Part shown: piece after piece, positions 15,903 through 23,844 of the stretch
Numbering within the stretch: the first letter of the stretch is position 1
Layout of the letters: every line of letters begins with the position of its first letter
NCBI GenBank assembly: GCA_027023025.1
Contig: JALVXB010000013.1
Span: 1 to 44,856 of the forward strand
Direction: 5' to 3'
Source: Caldisericaceae bacterium
GTDB taxonomy: Bacteria > Caldisericota > Caldisericia > Caldisericales > Caldisericaceae
Length of the DNA: 44,856 nucleotides
Notes under the pieces: model-generated
What the model was told of the DNA's origin: nothing
Seen by the model: only the letters and a program-made list of their open reading frames with translations
Database searches by the model: none
Translations under genes and position numbers: made by a program

Positions 15903-16979
15903 CTATCTTTTCCTCTTTTTGGATTTTTTCTTTTTACCTTTCTTTTTACTCGTAGTTTTCGGTTTAGCAGGAGATTTTCCTTCGCTTACGGAACCAGCAC
16001 TACCAGCAGTTTCCACCTGGAGATTTCCTACACTCTTTGGTTCCACGCTTGCAACTGCTTTTCTCTCCTTTGCAGTCCTGTTTTTGCCTTTGTGCCAGAG
16101 AACGAGCAGAGGTGACGCAATGTAGATTGAAGAGTAAGTTCCAGAAAGCAAACCAAACATCAGCGTCATTGAGAAGTCCCTTAATGTGGGCCCGCCAAAC
16201 AGGACGAGCGAGAACGAGGCAAGGAATGTCGTAATGGATGTGTTCATAGAACGCACCCACACTTCTGTAATACTCCTATTCACGAGATCGGGGAACGATT
16301 CTTTGGTTCTAAACCGTAAGTTCTCTCTGATTCTATCCATTACGACGACGCTATCTTCCACAGAGTAGGTCATAATAGTAAGGAATGCACCGATAAACGG
16401 AGCGTTCAGTTCTACTCTAAATAGTGCAAGCATGCCAAGCGTAACGAGAATGTCGTGCAGTAACGCAAGCACCGTTGCAAGTGCAAACTGGAATGTGAAA
16501 CGCACAGTGATGTAAAACAAAATAAAAAGTAATGCAAGGGCAAGCGCAATAGAGCCACTCTTTTCAAGTTCTTTTCCTATAACGGGCGCTATTGATGTAA
16601 CGCCTGTTGCGTCTTTATTCACAGGTGCAACTTCCTGTGATATCTGGTTTATGATCTTCTGCACATCGTCAGGGCTGATCGTCTTTGCATTAAGCTTAAT
16701 AGAAATTTTATTGCCCTGCGCTTCCTGGACAATCGCATCTTTATAGCCGTCTTTTGCAAGAATTTCTTTTACTTTTACTGCATCAGGCTGCTTCGTACAG
16801 GTTATAGAGATAACTGTTCCACCCTGAAAGTCAATACCCAGATTAAACGGTGAACCAATCGTTATCTGGTTGAACACCATTGCTCCAATACCAATTAAAA
16901 TAATTGTAAGGGATATGGAAAACCACAGTTTAGTATGTTTTATAATCTGCCAACTTCTGATTCTTTCTCTAAAAGTCAT
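15903..16979 (-). CDS. secF: Protein translocase subunit SecF
   Basis: 358 residues with six predicted transmembrane helices. The conserved loop after helix 1 is NLGIDFQGGTVISI; the C-terminal membrane block includes YSVEDSVVVMDRIRENLR and VNRSITEVWVRSMNTSITT. Together with SecD it pulls exported proteins across the membrane using the ion gradient. The ATG at 16979 follows GGGGGTG; the frame upstream is the end of secD. The last 45 residues form an unusual Ser/Pro/Lys-rich cytoplasmic tail ending KKKGKKKKSKKRKR, which may contact ribosomes or acidic lipids. Confidence 0.96.
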   Translation of the reverse strand: MTFRERIRSWQIIKHTKLWFSISLTIILIGIGAMVFNQITIGSPFNLGIDFQGGTVISITCTKQPDAVKVKEILAKDGYKDAIVQEAQGNKISIKLNAKTISPDDVQKIINQISQEVAPVNKDATGVTSIAPVIGKELEKSGSIALALALLFILFYITVRFTFQFALATVLALLHDILVTLGMLALFRVELNAPFIGAFLTIMTYSVEDSVVVMDRIRENLRFRTKESFPDLVNRSITEVWVRSMNTSITTFLASFSLVLFGGPTLRDFSMTLMFGLLSGTYSSIYIASPLLVLWHKGKNRTAKERKAVASVEPKSVGNLQVETAGSAGSVSEGKSPAKPKTTSKKKGKKKKSKKRKR

Positions 16980-16989
16980 CACACACCCC

Positions 16990-18261
16990 CTATATACCAA
17001 ACAACCAAGGTCTCTTCGTAGCAGATGGAGGAAGCATTAAGTTGACCAATGCGTGCGTCACCACGACTCCACTAAAGAAACCAGACAATATACCTATAGA
17101 AACGGTGATTGCAAATCCCCTAATTACACCTGTACCCAGATAGAAAAGAATAATAGCACCAATCAAAACGGTAAGGTTTGAGTCAAACACCGTTCTAAAC
17201 GCTTTTGCAAATCCAGCAGAAATAATTGCCTTTATAGACTTCCCGGCGCTCAGTTCTTCTTTCATCCTCTCAAATACGATTACATTAATGTCCACCGCCA
17301 TACCAAGAGAAAGAATAGCACCTCCAATCGCAGGCAAAGAGAATGTTGCATGTAACAGAAGCAGTAGAGAAATTTCCAGTGTAAGATAGAAAATTAGTGC
17401 AATAGACGCAATCAATCCCAAGTATCTATAGAAAACGATCATGTAAAGGAATATCAGCAAAATTGCAATAATTGCTGCAATGCCTGCCATTTTTACGGAG
17501 TGCGAACCAAGAGTAGGCCCGACGACTTCTTCACTGAGGAACTTAAGTTTAACTGGCAGCGCACCACTTCTCAAAAGTGCTGCGTACTCAGCTGCCTGCT
17601 CTTTTGTAAACCCACCGCTGATAATTCCTTCTCCGTCCGTAATAGGTTGTTTTACGACGGGACTCATAAGCAACTTGTTGTCGAGATAAATTGCAATTTT
17701 CTTGCCTACATTTTCCTGCGTAATCTTTGCAAACTGTTTTGTACCTACTGCATCAAGTTTAAACTCAATAATGGGCTGTCCAAGAGTTTGCGGATCTTTA
17801 CTGAACGCAAGACGCGCATCCTTAATGTGTGCACCAGTCATTACGACTTTTCCGCTCTCGTCCTTAAACTGCAACAGTGCTGTTTGTCCGATAAGTTGTT
17901 TTGCCTTTTCGGGATCCTTCCAGCCAGGCAGTTCCACATCAATCCTTCTCCAGTTTGCGCCTTTTTCTTGAACGACCACTGCTTCACTCAATCCAAGATT
18001 ATTAACCCTCTTTTTCAAAACTTCAAGCGTGGTTTGCATTGCCTCTGGAGTTACTTTAACATTTTTCGTATCCTCAGCCTCAAGTACGAATCGTACACCT
18101 CCGTGTAAATCCAAACCAAGACGCGGTTTCACAAATGCTTCAATACCGCTTAACTGTTCCAGCGGTTTGTTCGCCACTTTGAAGCCGGTAATGTCAATCC
18201 AGAGGGAGAACACAAAAACAAGAAGAATAATACTGATAACAATTATATTCTTTTTCTTCAT
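16990..18261 (-). CDS. secD: Protein translocase subunit SecD
   Basis: 423 residues. First helix IIVISIILLVFVFSLWIDI, the D1 motif KPRLGLDLHGGVRFVLEAE, the periplasmic head domain, and the D4-D6 membrane part GGAILSLGMAVDINVIVFERMKEEL. It works with SecF in protein export. The ATG at 18261 has AGGAGG nine bases upstream; another ATG nine bases earlier abuts that site. secF follows after 10 bases. Confidence 0.96.
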   Translation of the reverse strand: MKKKNIIVISIILLVFVFSLWIDITGFKVANKPLEQLSGIEAFVKPRLGLDLHGGVRFVLEAEDTKNVKVTPEAMQTTLEVLKKRVNNLGLSEAVVVQEKGANWRRIDVELPGWKDPEKAKQLIGQTALLQFKDESGKVVMTGAHIKDARLAFSKDPQTLGQPIIEFKLDAVGTKQFAKITQENVGKKIAIYLDNKLLMSPVVKQPITDGEGIISGGFTKEQAAEYAALLRSGALPVKLKFLSEEVVGPTLGSHSVKMAGIAAIIAILLIFLYMIVFYRYLGLIASIALIFYLTLEISLLLLLHATFSLPAIGGAILSLGMAVDINVIVFERMKEELSAGKSIKAIISAGFAKAFRTVFDSNLTVLIGAIILFYLGTGVIRGFAITVSIGILSGFFSGVVVTHALVNLMLPPSATKRPWLFGI

Positions 18262-18279
18262 ACTACACATCCTCCTAAT

Positions 18280-18855
18280 CTAATTTTTTTCTTTCATCTT
18301 TTCAAGCAATTCTTTTAGTTTATTAAAATCTTCTATTAGTGTTTTTTTAAGAGCGTTGTGGTAAAGAGCCGCAGCAGGATGGTAAAGCGGCATAAAAGTG
18401 AAACCGTCTTTTTCCAGAACAGTTCCATGCACTTTACCGATCGTAAGCCGTGGAGATATTAGCGTATTAAGCGGCGTATTTCCCAGTGTGCAGATTACCT
18501 TTGGTTGAATAATTGCAATCTGCGCATAAAGATACGGCTTACACGCCTCCACTTCCGTGGTAAATGGCGTCCTGTTGTTCGGCGGCCTACACTTCACCAC
18601 ATTCCCTATAAAAACATCTTTTCTGCTTAAATTAATACCTTTTAATAAAAAGTCAAGAAGCCTTCCAGCAGCACCTACAAAAGGCCTACCCGTGAGGTCT
18701 TCCTGTCTTCCTGGACCTTCGCCGACAAACATCACTTCTGCATTCAAAGAGCCTTCGCCTGGCACAGGATGGTGCCTCGTTTCGTACAGGGGGCACTTTC
18801 TACAACCTTCAATTTCCCTCGTTATTTCCTCAAACAGCGTTTTTTTATCAGTCAT
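18280..18855 (-). CDS. Family 4 uracil-DNA glycosylase (iron-sulfur)
   Basis: 191 residues. The pattern is that of thermostable family 4 UDGs: CRKCPLYETRHHPVPGEG with two of the four cluster cysteines, VGEGPGRQEDLTGRPFVGAAGRLLD (motif A, uracil pocket), VKCRPPNNRTP and EVEACKP with the other two cysteines, CTLGNTPL and LYHPAA (motif B). It removes uracil from DNA produced by cytosine deamination, which is faster at high temperature. It overlaps the M16 peptidase gene by 8 bases. Confidence 0.94.
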   Translation of the reverse strand: MTDKKTLFEEITREIEGCRKCPLYETRHHPVPGEGSLNAEVMFVGEGPGRQEDLTGRPFVGAAGRLLDFLLKGINLSRKDVFIGNVVKCRPPNNRTPFTTEVEACKPYLYAQIAIIQPKVICTLGNTPLNTLISPRLTIGKVHGTVLEKDGFTFMPLYHPAAALYHNALKKTLIEDFNKLKELLEKMKEKN

Positions 18856-20086
18856 CTATGTCTCCGACTATCACTTTGCCTCTTTCAGAACCTGCAAGAG
18901 ACTTTGCAAAAGCGTTAAACTCGCCGTACTTAACGGATTCTATTTCCTCCATTAGTGTAGCAATCTTACGGATTTTATTAAGGAATAATCCCTGTGCACC
19001 GTTTCTCTGCATTCTGGAGGATAAGCTTTCAAGTCCTAAAAGTACACTTCCCAGAATGTACTCACGCGCGTCAATAAACTCGTCTCTCTTTACACCTTCT
19101 TTGGCAATCGAGTCAAGTTCTTTTTCTATGCCTAACTCCACCTCACTTCTGTGCGAAGGAATTGTAGATGCATAAATTACCGTGCCACCCGTATCTATAA
19201 ACCGTACGGGATATGCGTATATCGTATAGACGAGCCCTTTTTGTTCGCGCAGTTTCTGAAATAATCGCGACGACATATTGCCACCAAGCACCGTCGTGAA
19301 AATGGATTGCATAAGGCTTTCTCTGGAATACAACCTGTAACCATTCAGCGTCACTGCAATGTGCACTTGAGTGCTATCCTTTTTAAATGTGCGTTTCTCA
19401 AAGTGGTACTGAGGAGTTACGACTCGGGGGACGAAGGCATTACTATTTACATCAGAAAAATACTTTTCAATTAGAGACTCAGCATCTGAAGTAGAAATGT
19501 CTCCTGCAACAGAAATAAACATGTTCTCCTTATTAAATAGTTTTCTATAAAGAGATACAAGGTCGTCCCGCGTAATGGAAGAAACAGATTCTATCGTTCC
19601 AAGAGGATTGTTTGCAACAGATTCGTCGTCCCATATAGAGTGAAGAGATTCGGTCTGGCAGATGTCCTCCGGGCTATCCAGATACTCCTGAATTTCTTCC
19701 AATACGACATGCCTTTCGCGTTCCACTAATCTTTCGTCGAATATTGCATTTTTCACGATGTCCGAGAGTACATCAAATCCTTTTTCTGCGTGCTTACTGA
19801 GAAGTTTCACATAAAAGAGTGTGTATTCTGGCGAAGTGTATGCGTTGAGTTCTCCGCCTATTTTTTCGATCTCCCTCGAAATCTCGAATGCACTGCGCTT
19901 TTTCGTCCCTTTAAACACGGTGTGTTCGAGGAAGTGAGAAATACCCTTTTTAATGCCGTCTTCGTACCTGCTTCCTGAACGCACAAATATTCCCAACGAC
20001 ACAGAAGGAAATGCGTTGTATTCCTCTACAAAGTACTTTATCCCACCAGGGGATACCTTAATGTCGCTGTACTTATTTTCTTCCAT
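18848..20086 (-). CDS. M16-family zinc peptidase (YmxG/PqqL-like)
   Basis: 412 residues. The inverted zinc motif HFLEH is at about 51-55, with the distal Glu about 75 residues on in VVLEEIQEYLDSPED; the C-terminal half has the partner domain with GGNMSSRLFQKLREQKGLVYTIYAYP. Members cut short peptides and are often encoded directly after pnp in Gram-positive and thermophilic bacteria, as here (14-base overlap). The cellular substrate is unknown. Confidence 0.9.
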   Translation of the reverse strand: MEENKYSDIKVSPGGIKYFVEEYNAFPSVSLGIFVRSGSRYEDGIKKGISHFLEHTVFKGTKKRSAFEISREIEKIGGELNAYTSPEYTLFYVKLLSKHAEKGFDVLSDIVKNAIFDERLVERERHVVLEEIQEYLDSPEDICQTESLHSIWDDESVANNPLGTIESVSSITRDDLVSLYRKLFNKENMFISVAGDISTSDAESLIEKYFSDVNSNAFVPRVVTPQYHFEKRTFKKDSTQVHIAVTLNGYRLYSRESLMQSIFTTVLGGNMSSRLFQKLREQKGLVYTIYAYPVRFIDTGGTVIYASTIPSHRSEVELGIEKELDSIAKEGVKRDEFIDAREYILGSVLLGLESLSSRMQRNGAQGLFLNKIRKIATLMEEIESVKYGEFNAFAKSLAGSERGKVIVGDIDD

Positions 20087-22172
20087 GGGTTTCGTTCTGC
20101 TTTACGCCTTTTTTGGTAAGTTGAATCTTACCGTTCTCGTCTACTTTCATTACTTTCACGAGAAATTCGTCTCCTACATGGAGCTCTTTGTGTATGTCTT
20201 TAATGTACTTATCAGAAATCTGCGAAACGTGAAGCAACCCTACAGAATTCGGCAAAATCTGAACGAATGCACCGAAGTCTCTAATCTCGACGACTTTACC
20301 GAGATATATCTTGCCTACTTCAGGCTCCTCAACCAGTGCGAGAATCTTTTCCTTTAACTTATTGCCGATTTCTTCGTTTGGTGCAGAGATAAACACTTTT
20401 CCATCAGGTTCTATGTTAATGTCAGAATCCGTATCACCTATAATGCTTCTAATCGTTTTTCCACCAGGACCAATAAGCAAACCAATTTTGTCAGTGCTTA
20501 TCTGAAGCGTAAAGATTCTCGGTGCATACGGGGAAATGTGGTCCCGCGGCGCAGGAATTACGCTGAGCATCTTGTCCAGAATAAACAACCTCGCTTCCCT
20601 TGCCTGGTAAAGCGCCTTGCGGATAATGTCCAGGGATATACCTTTTAACTTTATGTCCATTTGCAGTGCGGTAATACCGTCTTCCGTTCCAGTTACCTTA
20701 AAGTCCATATCTCCCAGGTGGTCTTCTGCACCCTGAATGTCCGTAAGGATTGCGTACTTATCCCCTTCCTTCATAAGCCCCATTGCAATGCCCGCAACAG
20801 GTTTTTTAATGGGAACGCCTGCGTCCATCAAGGAAAGCGTCGAGCCACAGGTGGACGCCATTGATGTGGAACCATTCGATTCCAGTACTTCAGAAACGAC
20901 CCTGATCGTATACGGAAATTCCTCTTCAGGCGGAAGCACTGGAAGGAGTGCGCGCTCAGCAAGCGCGCCGTGTCCAATTTCTCTTCTGCTTGGACCTCTC
21001 ATTGGTTTTACTTCGCCAACGGAAAATGCAGGGAAGTTGTAGTAGTGCATGTATCGTTTCGTCATTTCTTCTTCGAGCGACTCAACGAGTTGTCCCTCAC
21101 CTTTTCCTGCAAGGGTTGCAATGGACAAAACTTGCGTCTGCCCTCGCGTAAACAGTGCAGAGCCGTGTGTGCGTTTCAGAAGCCCAACTTCTATACTGAG
21201 TGGCCGGATCTCAGTATACTTTCTCCCGTCCATACGCACACCAGTGTTGATCGTTTTTTCTCTAATGTACTTTTTGACGAGTTCGTCAAAAATTTCGTTT
21301 ACATCTTTTTCTTTTTCAGGATTTTCCTCAACTACTTCTTTTATTATTTCTTCTTTTATTTCGTCAAGTGCGTGTTCCCTGTTCAATTTCTCTTTGTGGC
21401 TCAGCGCTTCTTCTATCTTTGCAAGGAAAATTGGAGTAATTTTGTTCTTCAATTCTTCGTCCACGATGTATTCAGGGACGACGATCTTTTCCTTACCCAC
21501 TTTAAGCCTGAGTTGCTCCTGTGCTTCAGCAAGCTTCTGAATCTCCGGTATCGCAGCAGCCATCGCGTCTACCATTTCGTCTTCAGAAATGATGTTTGCA
21601 CCTGCTTCAATCATAAGCAATGCTTCTTTTGTGCCTGCAATACTTAAGTTCAGCTTGCTTTTTTCTTCAAGTTCACTTTCGGAAGGATTAATAACGAACT
21701 TGCCGTCAATCAACCCCACACGCACCGCACCAACTGCCTCCGTAAATGGTTCGTCAGAAATAAGAGACGCAAGAGACGCTGCATTGATGCCTAAAATCTC
21801 TGGGGCAATCTCACCTCCCGCAGAAAGCACATAAAGCACGATCTGCACGGGGCGTCTGAACTGAATTGGAAATAGAGGCCTTAAAGGCCTGTCAATCAGC
21901 CTTGCTCCAAGAATTTCCTTTTCAGACGGCCTGCCTTCCCTTTTGTAAAATCCGCCGGGGATTTTACCGGCGGCGTACATTTTTTCAAAGTAGTCTACCG
22001 TAAGAGGGAAGAAGTTTGTTGGCTCTGAGGGTTCTTTGCCCATAGTAGACGCTGCAAATACGACGGTGTCTCCACACGATGCAAGCACCGCACCACCCGC
22101 CTGTTTTGCAACTCTACCGTATTCAAATGTAATAACTTTACCGCCAATTTCAACTTCAACTTTTTCTATCAT
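20073..22172 (-). CDS. pnp: Polyribonucleotide nucleotidyltransferase (PNPase)
   Basis: 699 residues: two RNase PH domains (GGAVLASCGDTVVFAAS; HGSALFTRGQTQVLSIATL and REIGHGALAERAL), a KH domain (IGLLIGPGGKTIRSII) and an S1 domain (VGKIYLGKVVEIRDFGAFVQI). It degrades RNA from the 3' end with phosphate. It starts one base after the rpsO stop codon, the widespread rpsO-pnp arrangement. Confidence 0.97.
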   Translation of the reverse strand: MIEKVEVEIGGKVITFEYGRVAKQAGGAVLASCGDTVVFAASTMGKEPSEPTNFFPLTVDYFEKMYAAGKIPGGFYKREGRPSEKEILGARLIDRPLRPLFPIQFRRPVQIVLYVLSAGGEIAPEILGINAASLASLISDEPFTEAVGAVRVGLIDGKFVINPSESELEEKSKLNLSIAGTKEALLMIEAGANIISEDEMVDAMAAAIPEIQKLAEAQEQLRLKVGKEKIVVPEYIVDEELKNKITPIFLAKIEEALSHKEKLNREHALDEIKEEIIKEVVEENPEKEKDVNEIFDELVKKYIREKTINTGVRMDGRKYTEIRPLSIEVGLLKRTHGSALFTRGQTQVLSIATLAGKGEGQLVESLEEEMTKRYMHYYNFPAFSVGEVKPMRGPSRREIGHGALAERALLPVLPPEEEFPYTIRVVSEVLESNGSTSMASTCGSTLSLMDAGVPIKKPVAGIAMGLMKEGDKYAILTDIQGAEDHLGDMDFKVTGTEDGITALQMDIKLKGISLDIIRKALYQAREARLFILDKMLSVIPAPRDHISPYAPRIFTLQISTDKIGLLIGPGGKTIRSIIGDTDSDINIEPDGKVFISAPNEEIGNKLKEKILALVEEPEVGKIYLGKVVEIRDFGAFVQILPNSVGLLHVSQISDKYIKDIHKELHVGDEFLVKVMKVDENGKIQLTKKGVKQNETHGRK

Positions 22173-22173
22173 A

Positions 22174-22440
22174 CTACACCCTCAGCTTCAATTCTTTAAC
22201 AACCCTCTGGTATCTCTCCTTATCTACAGATTTCAGATAGTTTAAGAGCCTTCTACGCTCACCAACCATTTTAAATAAACCTCTACGAGAAGCGTAATCT
22301 TTCTTGTGCTTCTTCAGATGTTCGGTAAGTTCTTTGATTCTCTCTGTGAGAAGTGCAATCTGCACTTCTGGAGATCCCGTATCACCTTCGTGACGCTGGA
22401 ATCTCTTAATAATTTCTTCTTTCTTTTCCTTGGTAATCAT
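22174..22440 (-). CDS. rpsO: 30S ribosomal protein S15
   Basis: 88 residues with the S15 pattern: [48 protein letters not shown]. It binds the central domain of 16S rRNA. AAGGAGG precedes ATG by seven bases. First gene of the operon that runs through secF. Confidence 0.97.
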   Translation of the reverse strand: MITKEKKEEIIKRFQRHEGDTGSPEVQIALLTERIKELTEHLKKHKKDYASRRGLFKMVGERRRLLNYLKSVDKERYQRVVKELKLRV

Positions 22441-22467
22441 CTACCAGCCTCCTTAAAAAATATTCTC

Positions 22468-22509
22468 TTATCAAAGGAAACCGTCGGCCACTCGGTAACC
22501 CTCGATAAA
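22468..22509 (-). promoter_or_regulatory. Structured rpsO leader, candidate S15 autoregulatory element
   Basis: On minus, nested complementary segments TTATC/GATAA, AGG/CCT and ACCG/CGGT enclose AGTGGCCGA, forming one long interrupted hairpin between the transcription start (about 22515) and the rpsO Shine-Dalgarno site. S15 represses its own mRNA through leader structures in several bacteria; this one is inferred from position and pairing only. Confidence 0.45.
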
Positions 22510-22520
22510 AGTCAAATCAT

Positions 22521-22548
22521 ATTATATGATTTTATAAAAGTTTTGCAA
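22521..22548 (-). promoter_or_regulatory. Promoter of the rpsO-pnp-secDF operon
   Basis: On minus: TTGCAA (22548-22543), 16-base spacer, TATAAT (22526-22521). The predicted transcript has a leader of about 75 bases. Confidence 0.75.
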
Positions 22549-22557
22549 ATTTTAGAA

Positions 22558-22854
22558 TTATCGTTTATTCAGAGTAATGTGCACCTCGGTAACATCACCT
22601 TTTACTACGAGTTTTATGACTTTATCTTTATAACCGTCTTTTGAAAGTTTCAGATCGTATTCGCCAAATGCAAGTGGAACAGTTACAGGGGTCTCGCCTT
22701 TATATGCACCATTAATGTATACTTTTGCACCGACTGGCGTCGAAGTGATAGTTACATTTGCAAAGTAAGAAGGCATCGTGCCGCAACCTGCAGAAAAAAT
22801 GCCTGCATTAAAAACAAAAGAAATCAATAGCAAAACTACGAAAAGCTTTTTCAC
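22558..22854 (-). CDS. Small PEGA-domain lipoprotein
   Basis: 98 residues. The N-terminus MKKLFVVLLLISFVFNAGIF is a signal sequence followed by SAGC, a plausible though not ideal lipobox, so the mature protein would be lipid-anchored at Cys24. The rest is one PEGA domain: ITSTPVGAKVYINGAYKGETP, then LAFGEYDLKLSKDGYKDK. PEGA repeats are beta-sandwich surface modules; no enzyme activity is expected. GTG start with AAGGAGG four bases upstream. It is transcribed away from tRNA-Leu. Confidence 0.85.
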   Translation of the reverse strand: MKKLFVVLLLISFVFNAGIFSAGCGTMPSYFANVTITSTPVGAKVYINGAYKGETPVTVPLAFGEYDLKLSKDGYKDKVIKLVVKGDVTEVHITLNKR

Positions 22855-22887
22855 ACTTCCTCCTTATCTTTAGTTTTTCACACCAAC

Positions 22888-22915
22888 TTGACTGCAAACA
22901 CGCAGTTCGTATAAT
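22888..22915 (+). promoter_or_regulatory. Promoter of tRNA-Leu
   Basis: TTGACT (22888-22893), 16-base spacer, TATAAT (22910-22915); the expected start is about nine bases before the tRNA. Confidence 0.75.
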
Positions 22916-22930
22916 ACTACTGTAACTTAT

Positions 22931-23020
22931 GCCGAAGTGGCGGAATTGGCAGACGCGGCGGACTCAAAATCCGCAGGGGTTCAGAGCCCCGTGAGGGTTC
23001 AAGTCCCTCCTTCGGCACCA
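22931..23020 (+). tRNA. tRNA-Leu (anticodon CAA)
   Basis: A 90-base class II tRNA with encoded CCA. Acceptor GCCGAAG / CTTCGGC, D arm with GGCGGAATTGGCAGACGC, anticodon stem GCGGA/TCCGC with loop CTCAAAA (anticodon CAA), a long variable arm, and T arm GGTTCAAGTCC. The 3' 22 bases overlap the end of the glycosylase gene on the other strand. Confidence 0.97.
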
Positions 23021-23844
23021 CGCCTTTTCCTTATGTAGTAGTATATGTATTCCTGTGCGTATCCTGCATACTTTCCAAACATTTCTCTTCCCTTTTCAGT
23101 AACCTTTTTCGTCGTGCCTTTTACGGAAAAAAGTTCTTCCATTCCGCGCTTTATCCACACATCAACAGGGAAAGCGGAAAGTTCGTTCATAGAAAAAAGC
23201 ATAATACAGTGGGCAACTTTTATGCCAACGCCTTTTATTTTGAGCAGGGCACGCTCCTTTTCCGAAAAAGGCATTCTGGATACTTCTGTAAGCGCGTTCT
23301 CGTCGTATCGCTCAATGAATTCCCTAAACCACTTTTCCCTGAAGCCTAACTTTAAACTCTGTACTTCACTATCAGAAAGTTTCCTGAGGTTTCTGCTTTC
23401 AGGAAATGTATAAAATGCTCCAAAAGGCGTGTCTATTTTTTCGCCTGCAAGTTCTGAAAGCACATTGAGCCTGCGCCTTATCAGCGGAATTGCGCTCTGC
23501 ACGGAAAACATAAAAGAAACCGTCGTTTCAAACGGAACCTGCCGCATAATCCTGATGCCAAGTGTCTTATCGATTACTTTTGCAAAGCCGCTAACCCTCT
23601 GCGCAAGCTCGTTATTAATCGTTTCTATGTCGTCGTTTAACCCCAGCAAATTACGAACTGCTTCCTCAGATAAAGGCACACCAAATACTTTATATTCAAG
23701 AGTGTTTCCGTTTTGCTTTAGTGCAACGACAGAATTTCCGTAAGGGTACAAAAACCACCCGTCTTTTTCAAATACTCTGAATGTTTGCCCGCACTTCAAT
23801 GTGCGCTCAAGCGAAAAGTGAACAATAGGAATTTTACCTTGCAA
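22999..23844 (-). CDS. Ogg-type 8-oxoguanine DNA glycosylase
   Basis: About 281 residues. LKCGQTFRVFEKDGW matches the Ogg N-terminal domain; the helix-hairpin-helix-GVD part reads LLKIKGVGIKVAHCIMLF (Lys of GIKVA is the catalytic lysine) then AFPVDVWIKRGM (Asp of PVDVW is the catalytic aspartate). It excises 8-oxoguanine opposite C. The start is uncertain: no ATG fits; TTG at 23844 sits at the end of the dipeptidase gene, and TTG at 23877 is also possible. The last eight codons and stop lie within tRNA-Leu on the opposite strand. Likely co-transcribed with the dipeptidase. Confidence 0.88.
   Translation of the reverse strand: MQGKIPIVHFSLERTLKCGQTFRVFEKDGWFLYPYGNSVVALKQNGNTLEYKVFGVPLSEEAVRNLLGLNDDIETINNELAQRVSGFAKVIDKTLGIRIMRQVPFETTVSFMFSVQSAIPLIRRRLNVLSELAGEKIDTPFGAFYTFPESRNLRKLSDSEVQSLKLGFREKWFREFIERYDENALTEVSRMPFSEKERALLKIKGVGIKVAHCIMLFSMNELSAFPVDVWIKRGMEELFSVKGTTKKVTEKGREMFGKYAGYAQEYIYYYIRKRRGAEGGT

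Noticed and set aside
20970-21647. 225-residue plus-strand frame inside pnp
   Set aside because: It is antisense to well-conserved PNPase coding sequence, very rich in Phe and Cys, and matches nothing.
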